Shown here piece after piece: positions 38,579 to 51,998 of a DNA stretch of 52,104 bases. Origin of the DNA: Rahnella woolbedingensis (GTDB taxonomy: Bacteria > Pseudomonadota > Gammaproteobacteria > Enterobacterales > Enterobacteriaceae). The position numbers were made by a program, and so were the translations under genes. The stretch covers positions 1 to 52,104 of the forward strand of contig NZ_RAHH01000033.1 of assembly GCF_003602095.1 (NCBI RefSeq), given 5' to 3'. Numbering within the stretch: position 1 is the stretch's first letter; each line of letters opens with the position of its first letter. The notes under the pieces are model-generated. The model had not been told where the DNA came from and did no database searches. It saw only the letters and a program-made list of their open reading frames with translations.

Positions 38579-39352
38579 ATGGCAGTTGAAGATACTCAAC
38601 CACTGATCAGTCATCTGATTGAACTGCGTAAGCGCCTGCTGAATGCCATTATCTGCATTCTGGTGGTGTTTTTAGCGCTGGTTTATTTTGCAAATGACAT
38701 CTATCAGCTTGTGGCCTCACCGCTGATTAAGCAGATGCCGATGGGCGCGAGCATGATTGCGACCGACGTCGCATCACCGTTCTTTACGCCAATCAAACTG
38801 ACGATGATCGTTTCGGTGTTCTTATCCGCACCGTTCATTTTGTATCAGGTCTGGGCCTTTGTGGCACCCGCGCTGTACAAACATGAACGTCGTCTGATGA
38901 TGCCGCTGCTGTTCTCAAGCTCTGCATTATTCTATCTCGGCGTGGCGTTTGCGTATTTCGTGGTGTTCCCGCTGGCCTTCGCATTCTTTGCGAAAACGGC
39001 ACCGGTAGGCGTACAGATTGCGACCGACATTAACAACTATCTCGATTTCGTGATGGCATTGTTTATGGCCTTTGGCATCTCTTTCGAAGTGCCGATCGCT
39101 ATCGTGCTGCTCTGCTGGAGTGGCGTGACCACGCCGGAAGACCTGAAAAAGAAACGTCCTTATGTCCTGGTCGGGGCATTCGTGGTTGGCATGCTGCTAA
39201 CGCCGCCGGATGTGTTCTCGCAAACGCTGCTGGCCATCCCGATGTATCTGCTGTTTGAAATCGGTGTGTTCTTTGCCCGTTTCTACGTCGGAGCACGCCG
39301 CCGGTCTGATGTCGATTCTGAGTCTGATACCGATCCGGATCAGCCTGCATAA
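38579..39352 (+). CDS. tatC: Twin-arginine translocase subunit TatC
   Basis: This 257-residue inner-membrane protein (E. coli TatC 258) has six membrane helices and recognises twin-arginine signal peptides. Family landmarks: [13 protein letters not shown] (cytoplasmic N-terminus and signal-binding site), [23 protein letters not shown] and [10 protein letters not shown] (conserved Glu in helix 4). The tail is acidic. It closes the tatABC operon; a hairpin follows before tatD. Confidence 0.96.
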   Translation: MAVEDTQPLISHLIELRKRLLNAIICILVVFLALVYFANDIYQLVASPLIKQMPMGASMIATDVASPFFTPIKLTMIVSVFLSAPFILYQVWAFVAPALYKHERRLMMPLLFSSSALFYLGVAFAYFVVFPLAFAFFAKTAPVGVQIATDINNYLDFVMALFMAFGISFEVPIAIVLLCWSGVTTPEDLKKKRPYVLVGAFVVGMLLTPPDVFSQTLLAIPMYLLFEIGVFFARFYVGARRRSDVDSESDTDPDQPA

Positions 39353-39370
39353 TCCCTATTCTGCTTTAAA

Positions 39371-39398
39371 AAACCGCCCTGATGGGCGGTTTCTGTTT
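39371..39398. terminator. Hairpin between tatC and tatD
   Basis: AAACCGCCC (39371-39379), loop TGAT, GGGCGGTTT (39384-39392), followed by CTGTTT. The stem is perfect but the T-run is short, so tatC-tatD read-through is likely. Confidence 0.6.
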
Positions 39399-39409
39399 CA
39401 GGACTTCCC

Positions 39410-40201
39410 ATGTTTGAAATCGGTATAAATCTTACCAGCAGCCAGTTTGATAAAGACCGGCCGCAGGTAGTGGAAAGAGCCAGAGCCGCCGGGCTGAGCG
39501 GCATGTTGATCACCGGTACATCCGCGCAGGAAAGTGTTGAAGCGCAGAAGATGGCGGCAGAACATCCGGATTTTTGCTGGTCTACCGCAGGCGTGCATCC
39601 GCATCAGGCCAGCGACTGGAATGAGCACGTTGCCGCAGGTATTCGCAAGCTGGCCGAGTTACCCAATGTTGTCGCCATCGGTGAATGCGGGCTGGATTTC
39701 AATCGCAACTTTTCCCCGGCAGATCTTCAGGAAGCCGCTTTTACGGCGCAGATGGCACTGGCGAAAGAGTTACAGCTGCCGGTGTTTTTGCATTGCCGCG
39801 ACGCCGGTGAGCGTTTTGCTGCATTGCTGAAACCCTGGCTGGCAGATTTGCCGGGGGGCGTGGTGCATTGTTTTACCGGTACACGACAGGAGCTTGAGTT
39901 GTATTTATCGCTTGGCTTGTCGATCGGAATTACCGGCTGGGTATGTGATGAGCGTCGCGGGCTGGAACTGCGTGAAATGCTGCCGCTGATCCCGGCTGAA
40001 CGGTTGATGCTGGAAACCGATGCACCGTATTTGTTAGCGCGGGATATGGAGAACAAACCGAAGAACCGTCGCAACGAACCGGCTTTCCTGCCGCATATCG
40101 TGGAGCAGGTGGCGATGTGGCGTGGTGAAGACCCGCAATGGCTGGCAGATATCACAGATGACAATGCGCGTAAGCTATTTGCATTGCCGGAACGAGGCTG
40201 A
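39410..40201 (+). CDS. tatD: 3'-5' exonuclease/DNase TatD
   Basis: This 263-residue TatD-family metal-dependent hydrolase (E. coli 260) is a Mg-dependent exonuclease of single-stranded nucleic acids linked to repair of peroxide damage; it is not part of the translocase. Motifs: G-V-H-P-H (His ligands), G-E-C-G-L-D-F (metal Glu), F-L-H-C-R-D-A, V-H-C-F-T-G-T and L-E-T-D-A-P-Y-L (catalytic Asp). The first family motif reads I-G-I-N-L rather than D-x-H-x-H, as in E. coli TatD. Confidence 0.94.
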   Translation: MFEIGINLTSSQFDKDRPQVVERARAAGLSGMLITGTSAQESVEAQKMAAEHPDFCWSTAGVHPHQASDWNEHVAAGIRKLAELPNVVAIGECGLDFNRNFSPADLQEAAFTAQMALAKELQLPVFLHCRDAGERFAALLKPWLADLPGGVVHCFTGTRQELELYLSLGLSIGITGWVCDERRGLELREMLPLIPAERLMLETDAPYLLARDMENKPKNRRNEPAFLPHIVEQVAMWRGEDPQWLADITDDNARKLFALPERG

Positions 40202-40210
40202 ATCCAATAC

Positions 40211-40237
40211 AAAGGCACCGCTGAAGGGTGCCTTTTT
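40211..40237. terminator. Bidirectional terminator between tatD and rfaH
   Basis: AAAGGCACC (40211-40219), 7-nt loop, GGTGCCTTT (40227-40235) plus two more T. A-run and T-run flank the stem, so it can serve convergent tatD and rfaH. Confidence 0.85.
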
Positions 40238-40262
40238 CGTCTGAGTATGTGGGAAATTGCGG

Positions 40263-40751
40263 TCAGAGTTTCTGAAAATGAGTATTTTCAATGCTCTGGC
40301 GAACAGGCTGATTGATAAGGTTGAGCATCAGCAGTGACCGGGCCTCACCATCGGGTTCAGTATAAATAGCTTCAATACCGGCGAAAATACCGTCAGTGAT
40401 GACAACCGAATCGCCTTCATACGGCGTATCAGGATCGCGAACTTCAATCGTCGGTGGCTCCATCAGCTGTTTGATCACATCCGGCTGAACGGTTGCCAGT
40501 TTTGCACCAAAGCGGATGAAGTGGCTGACACCACGCGTTGCGTTGATCGTCGTGGTATGGATCCGCTCAGGGTCAAACTCAATGAACATGTAATTTGGAA
40601 ACAGAGGCTCGCTGACCGCCGTCCGGCGTCCGCGCACCATTTTTTCCAGTGTGATCATCGGTGTCAGACAGTTAACCTGTTGGCGCTCAAGATGTTCTTT
40701 GGCGCGCAGAAGCTGACCGCGTTTGCAATAGAGTAAATACCAGGATTCCAT
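40263..40751 (-). CDS. rfaH: Transcription antiterminator RfaH
   Basis: This 162-residue NusG paralogue has the length of E. coli RfaH. It is recruited to RNA polymerase paused at ops elements and lets long virulence, LPS, capsule or conjugation operons be read through and translated. The NGN domain (1-100) includes [10 protein letters not shown] and [10 protein letters not shown]; the KOW domain (about 115-162), [17 protein letters not shown], is the part that switches fold in E. coli. ATG 40751 aligns with M-E-S-W-Y; upstream in-frame starts add unmatched residues. Confidence 0.95.
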   Translation of the reverse strand: MESWYLLYCKRGQLLRAKEHLERQQVNCLTPMITLEKMVRGRRTAVSEPLFPNYMFIEFDPERIHTTTINATRGVSHFIRFGAKLATVQPDVIKQLMEPPTIEVRDPDTPYEGDSVVITDGIFAGIEAIYTEPDGEARSLLMLNLINQPVRQSIENTHFQKL

Positions 40752-40922
40752 AGGTTCCCACATTAAAACGTTGAGCGGGGCAGCATACCAAAAGCCGCTC
40801 ATGAGATACAGACGGCGTAAGTCTTTGCAGACGTTTGCTGATTGTCGACCCGTTATCTTTTATTATCGAAGAAAGCACGATCCTATCCCCTCTATCAGTC
40901 TTATTTTATCAGGAGAAGTGTC

Positions 40923-41648
40923 ATGGAGTTGTTCTTACTGAGTAACGGTAAGCTCTCAGGCGAATCGGAGTTACTGGGCTACGCGAAAGCGCGTCTCCAG
41001 ACTATGTTACAGGCCCGCAAGATTACTTCTGCTGTCCTCATTCCGTATGCGCTGATCCGCAGTGATTACGACGCGCGTGCGAAAGAACTTTCCGATGCGC
41101 TGGGCATTCAGGTCAGCAGCATTCATCATGCAGAAAGTCCGGCAGAGGCGATTGCTAGTGCCGAATGTATTCTTATCAGCGGTGGCAATACCTGGATGCT
41201 CAATCAGCTGTTGCATGAAAACAGCCTGATTGTGCCGATTCAGCGCGCGGTGCGTGAACGCAATGTGCCGTATGTCGGCTGGAGCGCGGGTTGTAATGTT
41301 GCGACGCCAAGTATTCGTACCACCAATGATATGCCGGTACGCAATTCCGTGGTGCTGCCTGCTCTGAACCTGTTCCCGGTGCAAATCAATCCGCATTACA
41401 TTGATGCGCATTTAAGTGGTCACATGGGTGAAACCCGCGATGAACGTATTGCAGAATTCTGCGCGGTGAACCCGTCTGAATCGGTGATTGCGTTGCGTGA
41501 AGGCAGTTTGTTGCAGGTGTCTGGCAACGATCTGAGCTATTTTAGTGCCAAAGACCAGGGCTTCAAAGTCTTCCGTCACGGGCATGAAACGCAGGAATAT
41601 CTGGATACTCAGGCGATTCAGTCTCTGGTACCTTTTAACTGCCAGTAA
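40923..41648 (+). CDS. pepE: Peptidase E (alpha-aspartyl dipeptidase) PepE
   Basis: This 241-residue S51 serine peptidase (E. coli PepE 229) hydrolyses dipeptides with N-terminal aspartate in the cytosol. The nucleophile is in G-W-S-A-G-C-N-V-A; T-T-N-D-M-P and Q-I-N-P-H-Y hold the other conserved residues, and S-G-G-N-T-W is the family glycine loop. ATG 40923 has AGGAGA 7 bases upstream. Its location between rfaH and ubiD differs from E. coli, where pepE is elsewhere. Confidence 0.9.
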   Translation: MELFLLSNGKLSGESELLGYAKARLQTMLQARKITSAVLIPYALIRSDYDARAKELSDALGIQVSSIHHAESPAEAIASAECILISGGNTWMLNQLLHENSLIVPIQRAVRERNVPYVGWSAGCNVATPSIRTTNDMPVRNSVVLPALNLFPVQINPHYIDAHLSGHMGETRDERIAEFCAVNPSESVIALREGSLLQVSGNDLSYFSAKDQGFKVFRHGHETQEYLDTQAIQSLVPFNCQ

Positions 41649-41671
41649 TTGTCGCACAGATTTCAATACGC

Positions 41672-41716
41672 ACCGTCAGACCAGAAATAACAGGACTGAC
41701 GGTTAACCTGCTTTTT
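41672..41716 (+). terminator. Probable terminator of pepE
   Basis: ACCGTCAG (41672-41679) pairs perfectly with CTGACGGT (41696-41703), 16-nt loop, with TTTTT at 41712-41716 after an 8-base gap. A moderate terminator 23 bp past pepE. Confidence 0.5.
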
Positions 41717-41782
41717 CGTTATCAGACATTGCTTACGGTAAGGGCTTTACTAAAAAGAAACCTGCTGATAACAAAAAAGCAG
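41708..41782. repeat. 18-bp inverted repeat between pepE and ubiD
   Basis: CTGCTTTTTCGTTATCAG (41708-41725) and CTGATAACAAAAAAGCAG (41765-41782) are complementary at 17 of 18 positions and enclose 39 bp. As RNA this would be a long stem just upstream of the ubiD promoter; as DNA it could be a looped operator or a remnant of a small mobile repeat. Confidence 0.6.
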
Positions 41783-41802
41783 CAACAACCCCGGAGAGGC
41801 TC

Positions 41803-41808
41803 TATAAT
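41803..41808 (+). promoter_or_regulatory. Probable -10 element of ubiD
   Basis: A perfect TATAAT followed by the G+C-rich GCCCTCC lies 33 bp before the ubiD start. No good -35 was found at 16-18 bp, so the promoter may depend on an activator. Confidence 0.5.
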
Positions 41809-41840
41809 GCCCTCCTTCAACCCGGCGACCCAGAATTAGC

Positions 41841-43331
41841 ATGAAATACCGTGATTTACGTGACTTCCTCTCGTTACTCGAAAAGAGAGGCCAGCTGAAA
41901 CGCATTAGTCAGTCTGTCGACCCTTACCTGGAAATGACCGAGATTGCCGATCGCACCTTGCGTGCTGGCGGCCCGGCTCTGTTGTTCGAAAATCCAAAAG
42001 GTTATGACATGCCGGTCCTGTGCAATTTATTCGGCACACCACAACGTGTGGCGATGGGCATGGGCAAAGAAGATGTCAGCGCGTTGCGTGAAGTCGGTGA
42101 ATTGCTGGCGTTTTTGAAAGAACCCGAGCCGCCGCGCGGTTTTCGTGATTTGTTCGACAAAGCGCCGAAGTTTAAGCAAGTGCTTAATATGCCGACCAAA
42201 GTACTACACTCCGCACCTTGTCAGGAACAGATTTGGGAAGGCGACGCCGTTGATATCACCAAAATTCCGGTGATGCAGTGCTGGCCGGAAGATGCCGCGC
42301 CGCTGATCACCTGGGGGCTGACCGTCACCCGTGGCCCGAATAAACCGCGCCAGAATCTGGGCATTTACCGCCAGCAGGTGCTGGGCAAAAACAAAGTGAT
42401 CATGCGCTGGTTGTCCCATCGCGGTGGTGCGCTGGATTTCCAGGAATGGTGCCAGCAGAATCCGGGCCAGCGTTTTCCGGTTTCCGTAGCACTGGGCGCC
42501 GATCCGGCCACTATCCTTGGTGCCGTGACGCCGGTTCCCGATACGCTGTCTGAATATGCCTTCGCAGGTTTATTGCGTGGCAATAAAACTGAAGTCGTGA
42601 AATGCATTTCTAACGATCTGGAAGTCCCGGCCAGCGCTGAAATTGTGCTGGAAGGGTACATCGAGCCGGGCGAAATGGCGCCTGAAGGCCCTTATGGTGA
42701 CCATACCGGCTACTATAATGAAGTAGACAGTTTCCCGGTGTTCACGATTACGCACATGACGCAGCGTAAGGATGCTATTTATCATTCGACCTACACCGGC
42801 CGTCCGCCGGATGAACCTGCGGTTCTGGGTGTGGCGCTGAATGAAGTGTTTGTGCCAATCCTGAAAAAGCAGTTTCCGGAAATCGTCGATTTTTATCTGC
42901 CGCCGGAGGGTTGCTCCTACCGTCTGGCTGTCGTTACCATGAAGAAGCAGTACGCCGGTCATGCCAAACGCGTGATGATGGGCGTCTGGTCATTCCTGCG
43001 TCAGTTCATGTACACCAAGTTTGTGATTGTGTGCGACGACGATGTGAATGCCCGCGACTGGAACGACGTGATTTGGGCGATTACCACCCGGATGGATCCC
43101 GCACGGGATACGGTACTGGTAGAAAACACGCCAATCGATTATCTCGATTTTGCCTCTCCGGTTTCGGGGCTGGGCTCAAAAATGGGGATGGATGCGACCA
43201 ACAAATGGCCGGGTGAAACGCAGCGTGAATGGGGGCGTCCGATTGTGAAAGATCCGGAGGTCACCGCGCGTATCGACGCTATTTGGGATGAACTCGCTAT
43301 TCTTAATGATAAAGACGATGCGAAAAAATAA
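41841..43331 (+). CDS. ubiD: 4-Hydroxy-3-polyprenylbenzoate decarboxylase UbiD
   Basis: This 496-residue decarboxylase (E. coli UbiD 497) uses prenylated FMN made by UbiX to remove the carboxyl group in ubiquinone synthesis. Visible are the N-terminal [10 protein letters not shown], the cofactor-binding region G-I-Y-R-Q-Q-V-L-G and R-W-L-S-H-R-G-G, and the catalytic Glu segment with [15 protein letters not shown]. The next gene, fre, supplies reduced flavin, so the pair makes sense together; the gap is 48 bp. Confidence 0.96.
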   Translation: MKYRDLRDFLSLLEKRGQLKRISQSVDPYLEMTEIADRTLRAGGPALLFENPKGYDMPVLCNLFGTPQRVAMGMGKEDVSALREVGELLAFLKEPEPPRGFRDLFDKAPKFKQVLNMPTKVLHSAPCQEQIWEGDAVDITKIPVMQCWPEDAAPLITWGLTVTRGPNKPRQNLGIYRQQVLGKNKVIMRWLSHRGGALDFQEWCQQNPGQRFPVSVALGADPATILGAVTPVPDTLSEYAFAGLLRGNKTEVVKCISNDLEVPASAEIVLEGYIEPGEMAPEGPYGDHTGYYNEVDSFPVFTITHMTQRKDAIYHSTYTGRPPDEPAVLGVALNEVFVPILKKQFPEIVDFYLPPEGCSYRLAVVTMKKQYAGHAKRVMMGVWSFLRQFMYTKFVIVCDDDVNARDWNDVIWAITTRMDPARDTVLVENTPIDYLDFASPVSGLGSKMGMDATNKWPGETQREWGRPIVKDPEVTARIDAIWDELAILNDKDDAKK

Positions 43332-43379
43332 TCGAATCTTTGTCCTACGCTTTGCTTTGATGACCCACAGAGGGAACGC

Positions 43380-44081
43380 ATGACAACATTGAGCTGTAAA
43401 GTGACCTCGGTTGAGGCGATAACCGATACGGTGTATCGCGTCCGCCTCGTTCCGGAAGCGCCTTTCTCGTTCCGCGCGGGTCAGTATCTGATGGTGGTAA
43501 TGGATGAGCGCGATAAGCGCCCGTTCTCGCTGGCCTCTACGCCTGCGCAAAACAATGTGATTGAGCTGCACATTGGCGCGTCGGAACTGAATCTGTATGC
43601 GATGGCGGTCATGGATCGCATTCTGAAAGAGCAGGCGATCACTGTGGATATTCCTCACGGCGATGCCTGGCTGCGTGAAGACGGCGAACGTCCGCTGGTG
43701 CTGATTGCCGGGGGGACCGGATTCTCCTACGTCCGTTCTATTCTTATCACCGCACTCGAGCAGCAGCCACACCGTGACATCTCCATTTACTGGGGCGGTC
43801 GTGAGCTGAAGCATCTGTATGACCTCGGTGAACTGGAAGCGATGAGCATCAATCATCCGAACCTGAAAGTGATCCCGGTGGTTGAACAGCCGGAAGATGG
43901 CTGGCAGGGCAGAAGCGGCACCGTGCTGAGCGCAGTTTTACAGGATTTCTCCACGCTGGCTGAGCACGATATTTATATCGCCGGTCGTTTTGAGATGGCG
44001 AAAATCGCCCGTGAGCGTTTTGTCGCGGAACGCTGCGCACAGGAAGATCGTCTGTTTGGTGATGCCTTCTCTTTCATCTGA
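43380..44081 (+). CDS. fre: NAD(P)H-flavin reductase Fre
   Basis: This 233-residue cytosolic oxidoreductase (E. coli Fre 233) reduces free FMN, FAD or riboflavin with NAD(P)H. Flavin contact R-P-F-S-L-A-S is at about residues 46-52, and the nucleotide-binding [11 protein letters not shown] at about 111-121. ATG 43380 has AGGGAA 4 bases upstream. It follows ubiD in the same direction, and two hairpins separate it from the convergent fadA. Confidence 0.95.
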   Translation: MTTLSCKVTSVEAITDTVYRVRLVPEAPFSFRAGQYLMVVMDERDKRPFSLASTPAQNNVIELHIGASELNLYAMAVMDRILKEQAITVDIPHGDAWLREDGERPLVLIAGGTGFSYVRSILITALEQQPHRDISIYWGGRELKHLYDLGELEAMSINHPNLKVIPVVEQPEDGWQGRSGTVLSAVLQDFSTLAEHDIYIAGRFEMAKIARERFVAERCAQEDRLFGDAFSFI

Positions 44082-44109
44082 TTGATATTTACAGATGAGG
44101 GGAAAGATG

Positions 44110-44134
44110 AAAAAGCCCGCCCCTGACAGGCGGG
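44110..44134 (-). terminator. Second minus-strand terminator after fadA
   Basis: CCCGCC (44116-44121) and GGCGGG (44129-44134) form a stem that, read on the minus strand, is followed by CTTTTT. It is a back-up to the stronger hairpin at 44169-44195. Confidence 0.55.
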
Positions 44135-44168
44135 AAAACGGCAACTAAAACGGGTAAGAATGATTTAT

Positions 44169-44195
44169 AAAAAGCGGACTTGATGTCCGCTTTTT
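44169..44195. terminator. Bidirectional terminator between fre and fadA
   Basis: AAAAAGCGGAC (44169-44179), loop TTGAT, GTCCGCTTTTT (44185-44195): a perfect 11-bp stem with A/T flanks on both sides, serving fre on the plus strand and fadBA on the minus strand. Confidence 0.92.
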
Positions 44196-44215
44196 GTTTT
44201 TAAGGAAAGAGGAAC

Positions 44216-47583
<3,368 letters not shown>

Positions 47584-47609
47584 GTGTCTCTCCTGAATCA
47601 TCTGGGATG

Positions 47610-47626
47610 ATCTGGTATGACCAGAT
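47610..47626. promoter_or_regulatory. FadR operator of fadBA
   Basis: ATCTGGTATGACCAGAT is a near-perfect 17-bp palindrome matching the FadR operator consensus (ANCTGGTCNGACCAGNT) and almost identical to the E. coli fadB operator. It lies 27 bp upstream of the fadB start, where bound FadR would block transcription until long-chain acyl-CoA releases it. Confidence 0.9.
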
Positions 47627-47772
47627 GCTTTCGAGTGTGGTTTTTATGTTAATAATTTGCAAATGAGATGTGTTTTATTTGCAGGCAAGATCACAAACCT
47701 TCCGGGACTATGGTCACGGTGAGGCTGTGGTAAGATGCTGCATCGTCTTTCAGGTGAAAAAAGGACAGTTCG

Positions 47773-49104
47773 ATGGAATCGCTTACTACGCTTTATAAAG
47801 AACATATCGCCACGCTGCAGACGCGTGCCCGTGAAATTCTGCAACGTTCTCAGCTTGATGCGTTACTGATTCATTCCGGTGAATTGCTGACGACCTTCCT
47901 TGATGACCACACTTATCCATTCAAAGTAAATCCGCAGTTCAAAGCCTGGGTGCCGGTCACTCAGGTGCCAAATTGCTGGTTATGGGTGGATGGCGTGAAT
48001 GCGCCGAAGCTGTGGTTCTATTCGCCGGTGGACTACTGGCACAGCCACGAGCCCCTGCCGGAGTCTTTCTGGACCAAAGAAATCTCCCTGACGCCGCTGG
48101 CTAACGCCGACGACATCAAAGGTCAGCTGCCGGTGGATCTGAAACGCATCGGTTATATCGGTTCGAGTCAGGATCGCGCGATCAGCATGGGCATTCCTGC
48201 GGCGAACGTGAACCCGAAAGCGGTGCTGGATTACCTGCATTATCATCGCGCCTACAAAACAGATTACGAACTGGCCTGTATGCGTGAAGCGCAGAAAGTG
48301 GCGGTGAGCGGCCATCGTGCGGCGAAAGAAGCGTTCCTTTCGGGCATGAGTGAATTCGACATCAACCTGGCGTATCTGACGGCCACCGGTCACCGTGATA
48401 CCGATGTGCCTTACAGCAACATCGTCGCGCTCAATGAACACGCTTCCGTGCTGCATTACACCTCGCTCGATAACCAGCCACCTGCCGATATGCGCAGCTT
48501 CCTGCTGGATGCCGGCGCGGAATACAACGGTTATGCCGCTGACCTGACGCGTACTTACGCTGCCAAACCGGACAGTGATTTCGCCGCGCTTATCAAAGAT
48601 CTGAATACCGAAGAACTGGCGGTAATCGATACTATTAAGGCCGGTGTGCGCTATACCGACTATCATGTTCAGATGCATCACCGTATCGCCAAATTATTGA
48701 AAGCGCACAAGCTGGTGGTCGATATCAGTGAAGACGCGATGGTGGAACAGAACCTGACCGGGCCTTTCCTGCCGCATGGTCTGGGACATCCGCTGGGATT
48801 ACAGGTGCACGACGTGGCCGGTTTTATGCAAGACGACACCGGTACGCATCTGGCAGCGCCTTCGCAATATCCTTTTCTGCGCTGTACCCGTGTCCTTGAA
48901 CCGGGAATGGTGCTGACCATCGAGCCAGGTTTGTATTTCATTGATTCGCTGCTGTTACCGTGGCGTGAAGGGCAGTTCAGCAAGCACTTTGCCTGGGATC
49001 GCATCGAGGCGCTGAAGCCTTATGGCGGCATTCGTATCGAAGACAACATTGTCATCCACGATAATCGTATCGAGAACATGACACGTGATCTGAAGCTGGC
49101 CTGA
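47773..49104 (+). CDS. pepQ: Xaa-Pro dipeptidase PepQ
   Basis: This 443-residue M24 metallopeptidase has the length of E. coli PepQ and splits Xaa-Pro dipeptides. Metal ligands of the pita-bread fold are visible: two Asp in [17 protein letters not shown], His in H-G-L-G-H-P-L-G-L, Glu in T-I-E-P-G-L-Y-F and Glu in G-G-I-R-I-E-D-N. It is divergent from fadB across 189 bp. Its stop codon overlaps the yigZ start by one base (TGATG), which suggests coupling. Confidence 0.96.
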   Translation: MESLTTLYKEHIATLQTRAREILQRSQLDALLIHSGELLTTFLDDHTYPFKVNPQFKAWVPVTQVPNCWLWVDGVNAPKLWFYSPVDYWHSHEPLPESFWTKEISLTPLANADDIKGQLPVDLKRIGYIGSSQDRAISMGIPAANVNPKAVLDYLHYHRAYKTDYELACMREAQKVAVSGHRAAKEAFLSGMSEFDINLAYLTATGHRDTDVPYSNIVALNEHASVLHYTSLDNQPPADMRSFLLDAGAEYNGYAADLTRTYAAKPDSDFAALIKDLNTEELAVIDTIKAGVRYTDYHVQMHHRIAKLLKAHKLVVDISEDAMVEQNLTGPFLPHGLGHPLGLQVHDVAGFMQDDTGTHLAAPSQYPFLRCTRVLEPGMVLTIEPGLYFIDSLLLPWREGQFSKHFAWDRIEALKPYGGIRIEDNIVIHDNRIENMTRDLKLA

Positions 49105-49715
49105 TGCAGCCTTACTCCGTCCCCGCTGAGCCTGTCAGTTTTAGCGAAGAAATAAAGAAGAGCCGTTTCATCACCCTGCTGGCGAGAACCGAGGGGGGTG
49201 AAGCGGCGAAAGCTTTTATTCAGGAGATCCGAAACCAGCATCCGGCAGCGCGTCATCACTGCTGGGCGTTTGTGGCTGGCGCGCCGGATGATTCTCAGCA
49301 ACTGGGGTTTTCTGATGACGGAGAGCCTGCGGGCACAGCAGGCAAACCTATTCTCAGTCAACTGATGGGAAGCGGGGTCGGAGAAATTACCGCTGTCGTC
49401 GTACGTTATTACGGCGGCATTATGCTGGGCACCGGCGGTCTGGTGAAAGCCTATGGCGGTGGTGTTCAGCAGGCATTAAAGCAACTTGTCGTGCAGCAAA
49501 AAGTTCCGCTGTCGGAGTTTGCGGTGCAGTGTGATTACAGCCAGTTACAGCTGGTGGAGACTCTGCTTTCGCAAGTCGGCGGACATATTTTACATAGTGA
49601 GTTTGGCGCTGCGGTAGATCTCGTTCTGGCGTTGCCCGCCGCGGATGCGCCGGCCACGGTCAGTCACTTATTCGATATCAGCCGTGGCACGCTTATTTTG
49701 CGTCCGGTTTCTTAA
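49104..49715 (+). CDS. yigZ: IMPACT/YigZ family protein
   Basis: This 203-residue cytoplasmic protein (E. coli YigZ 204) has the UPF0029/IMPACT N-terminal domain (K-S-R-F-I-T, H-H-C-W-A-F, D-D-G-E-P-A-G-T-A-G-K-P-I-L, V-V-R-Y-Y-G-G-I-M-L-G-T-G-G-L) and a C-terminal DUF1949 domain (about 135-203). The eukaryotic relative IMPACT regulates GCN2; the bacterial role is not settled, with binding to nucleic acid or ribosomes suspected. It starts at the last base of the pepQ stop and is followed by trkH 37 bp later. Confidence 0.93.
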   Translation: MQPYSVPAEPVSFSEEIKKSRFITLLARTEGGEAAKAFIQEIRNQHPAARHHCWAFVAGAPDDSQQLGFSDDGEPAGTAGKPILSQLMGSGVGEITAVVVRYYGGIMLGTGGLVKAYGGGVQQALKQLVVQQKVPLSEFAVQCDYSQLQLVETLLSQVGGHILHSEFGAAVDLVLALPAADAPATVSHLFDISRGTLILRPVS

Positions 49716-49752
49716 ATATTTCTATGGTTAATTCGCTGAGGAACGCACCAGC

Positions 49753-51204
49753 ATGCATTTTCGTGCCATAACACGCATCGTGGGGGTGCTTGTCATCCTT
49801 TTCTCGGGAACGATGATCATCCCCGGACTGGTCGCTTTAATTTACCGTGATGGTGCGGGGCGTGCATTCAGTCAGACCTTCTTTGTCGCCCTGGCGATTG
49901 GGTTATTCCTCTGGCTTCCCAACCGGAAACAAAAGAGTGAGCTTAAGCCACGCGAAGGCTTCCTGATTGTGGTGCTGTTCTGGACGGTGCTGGGCAGCGT
50001 CGGGGCACTCCCGTTCCTGTTCTCCGAGCGGCCGAATCTTTCCCTGACCGATGCCTTCTTTGAATCTTTCTCTGGTCTGACAACGACGGGCGCGACCACG
50101 CTGGTCGGTCTGGATTCCCTGCCGAAGGCGATTTTGTTCTACCGGCAGATGCTGCAATGGTTTGGCGGGATGGGGATCATTGTGCTCGCCGTGGCGATTC
50201 TGCCGATATTGGGCGTCGGGGGAATGCAGTTGTATCGCGCCGAAATGCCTGGGCCGCTGAAAGATAACAAGATGCGCCCGCGTATAGCTGAGACGGCTAA
50301 AACGCTGTGGCTTATCTATGTTCTGCTGACCATTGCCTGTGCGCTGTCGTTATGGGGCGCGGGGATGTCGGTCTTTGATGCGATTGGCCACAGTTTCTCG
50401 ACGATTGCGATCGGTGGTTTCTCGACGCATGACGCCAGCATCGGCTATTTCCATAGCGGCACCATTAATACCATTGTGGCGGTATTCCTGCTGATTTCCG
50501 GCTGTAACTATGGCCTGCACTTTGCGGTACTGAGCGGGCGCAATCTGAAGGTCTACTGGCGTGATCCGGAATTCCGGATGTTTATCAGCGTGCAATTCAC
50601 GCTGGTGGTGATCTGTACGGTGATTCTGTGGATCCACAATACCTACGGCTCGCCGCTGGAAACGCTTAATCAGGCCTTCTTTCAGGTAGTCTCGATGGCG
50701 ACCACAGCGGGATATACCACGGACAGTATTTCCAAATGGCCACTGTTCCTTCCTCTTCTGTTGCTGTGCTCTGCTTTTATCGGCGGCTGTGCGGGTTCGA
50801 CTGGTGGCGGCCTGAAAGTTATCCGCATCCTGCTTCTCTATTTACAAGGTTCGCGCGAGCTGAAAAGGCTGGTTCACCCGAATGCGGTTTACACCATCAA
50901 ACTGGGTAACCGTGCTCTGCCGGAACGTATTATTGAAGCGGTGTGGGGGTTCTTCTCTGCCTATGCACTGGTCTTCATTATCAGCATGCTGGCGATTGTG
51001 GCGACGGGCGTGGACAACTTCTCGGCTTTTGCTGCGGTCACGGCCACTCTGAATAACCTGGGGCCGGGATTAGGCGTCGTAGCCGATAACTTTGCATCTA
51101 TGAATTCAGTGGCGAAATGGATCCTGATCGTCACCATGTTATTTGGTCGTCTCGAAGTCTTCACATTATTAGTACTGTTCACGCCGACCTTCTGGCGCGA
51201 ATGA
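49753..51204 (+). CDS. trkH: Potassium transporter membrane subunit TrkH
   Basis: This 483-residue inner-membrane protein has the length of E. coli TrkH and is nearly identical in many segments. It carries K+ with the NAD-binding ring protein TrkA, which is not in this window. Four pore-loop repeats with selectivity-filter Gly residues are visible: T-T-T-G-A-T-T-L, A-I-G-G-F-S-T-H-D, T-T-A-G-Y-T-T-D and L-N-N-L-G-P-G-L-G. The segment G-C-A-G-S-T-G-G-G-L-K is the gating loop region. A GAGGAA lies upstream of the start. Confidence 0.97.
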   Translation: MHFRAITRIVGVLVILFSGTMIIPGLVALIYRDGAGRAFSQTFFVALAIGLFLWLPNRKQKSELKPREGFLIVVLFWTVLGSVGALPFLFSERPNLSLTDAFFESFSGLTTTGATTLVGLDSLPKAILFYRQMLQWFGGMGIIVLAVAILPILGVGGMQLYRAEMPGPLKDNKMRPRIAETAKTLWLIYVLLTIACALSLWGAGMSVFDAIGHSFSTIAIGGFSTHDASIGYFHSGTINTIVAVFLLISGCNYGLHFAVLSGRNLKVYWRDPEFRMFISVQFTLVVICTVILWIHNTYGSPLETLNQAFFQVVSMATTAGYTTDSISKWPLFLPLLLLCSAFIGGCAGSTGGGLKVIRILLLYLQGSRELKRLVHPNAVYTIKLGNRALPERIIEAVWGFFSAYALVFIISMLAIVATGVDNFSAFAAVTATLNNLGPGLGVVADNFASMNSVAKWILIVTMLFGRLEVFTLLVLFTPTFWRE

Positions 51205-51226
51205 GTTTTAAGAAAGGGAAACAAGA

Positions 51227-51766
51227 ATGAAAGCGTTGATACTCTATTCCAGTCGTGATGGTCAGACACATGCGATTGCTTCTTATATAGCAAATGAGCT
51301 GAAAGAGAAGTGCAGCTGCGATGTTATCGACCTCGCTCATGCCGAACATGTTGATTTGAAACACTATGACCAGGTCATGATCGGCGCTTCTATACGTTAT
51401 GGTCATTTCAATCCGGTGCTGGACAGGTTCGTAGAGAAACACATGCAGACTCTGAACCAGATACCTTCAGCATTTTTCGGTGTGAATCTGACGGCGCGTA
51501 AAGCAGAGAAGCGGACGCCACAAACTAATGCCTATGTGCGCAAGTTCCTGCTGGCCACTCCGTGGAAACCTACAATATGCGCAGTATTCGCCGGGGCGCT
51601 GCGTTATCCGCGATATCGCTGGTTCGATAAGGTGATGATCCAACTTATTATGCGTATGACAGGCGGCGAAACAGATACCCGTAAAGAAGTGGAATACACC
51701 GACTGGGAGCAGGTGGCTAAATTCGCTGAAGATTTTGGGCTGATATTGTATAAAAAATCGCATTAA
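51227..51766 (+). CDS. hemG: Menaquinone-dependent protoporphyrinogen IX dehydrogenase HemG
   Basis: This 179-residue flavodoxin-fold protein (E. coli HemG 181) oxidises protoporphyrinogen IX to protoporphyrin IX in heme synthesis and passes electrons to quinones. The FMN phosphate loop is Y-S-S-R-D-G-Q-T-H (about 7-15). [10 protein letters not shown] and a long insert with a C-terminal membrane-associating segment follow. It lies 22 bp after trkH, with AAGGGA before the ATG, and directly upstream of the rRNA operon. Confidence 0.95.
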   Translation: MKALILYSSRDGQTHAIASYIANELKEKCSCDVIDLAHAEHVDLKHYDQVMIGASIRYGHFNPVLDRFVEKHMQTLNQIPSAFFGVNLTARKAEKRTPQTNAYVRKFLLATPWKPTICAVFAGALRYPRYRWFDKVMIQLIMRMTGGETDTRKEVEYTDWEQVAKFAEDFGLILYKKSH

Positions 51767-51829
51767 TGCGGGCTTAATAGACGTATAGACCAAAAAGAAA
51801 GCATTCGAAAAGTTTTTTTTAATTAAGGG

Positions 51830-51857
51830 TTGCGGCCTTCTGAGAACTCCCTATAAT
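51830..51857 (+). promoter_or_regulatory. rRNA operon promoter P1
   Basis: -35 TTGCGG (51830-51835), 16-bp spacer, -10 TATAAT (51852-51857) followed by GCGCCTCCA, the GC-rich discriminator typical of rrn P1; transcription should start near 51866. The A/T-rich tract 51808-51826 just upstream is a likely UP element. The sequence CTCCCTATAATGCGCC is the same as in E. coli rrn P1. Confidence 0.92.
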
Positions 51858-51961
51858 GCGCCTCCACTGACCGGGAACAACGAATCCTCTAACGAGAACC
51901 AAGTTGCCCAGTCAGGAAGAATCAACCCGGTGAAAACACCGCATCTTGTAAAAGAAAATGG

Positions 51962-51989
51962 TTGACTCTTCAGGGAGAAAGAGTATTAT
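51962..51989 (+). promoter_or_regulatory. rRNA operon promoter P2
   Basis: -35 TTGACT (51962-51967), 16-bp spacer, -10 TATTAT (51984-51989). It lies about 132 bp downstream of P1, as in E. coli rrn operons. Confidence 0.88.
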
Positions 51990-51998
51990 CTGCCTCCC

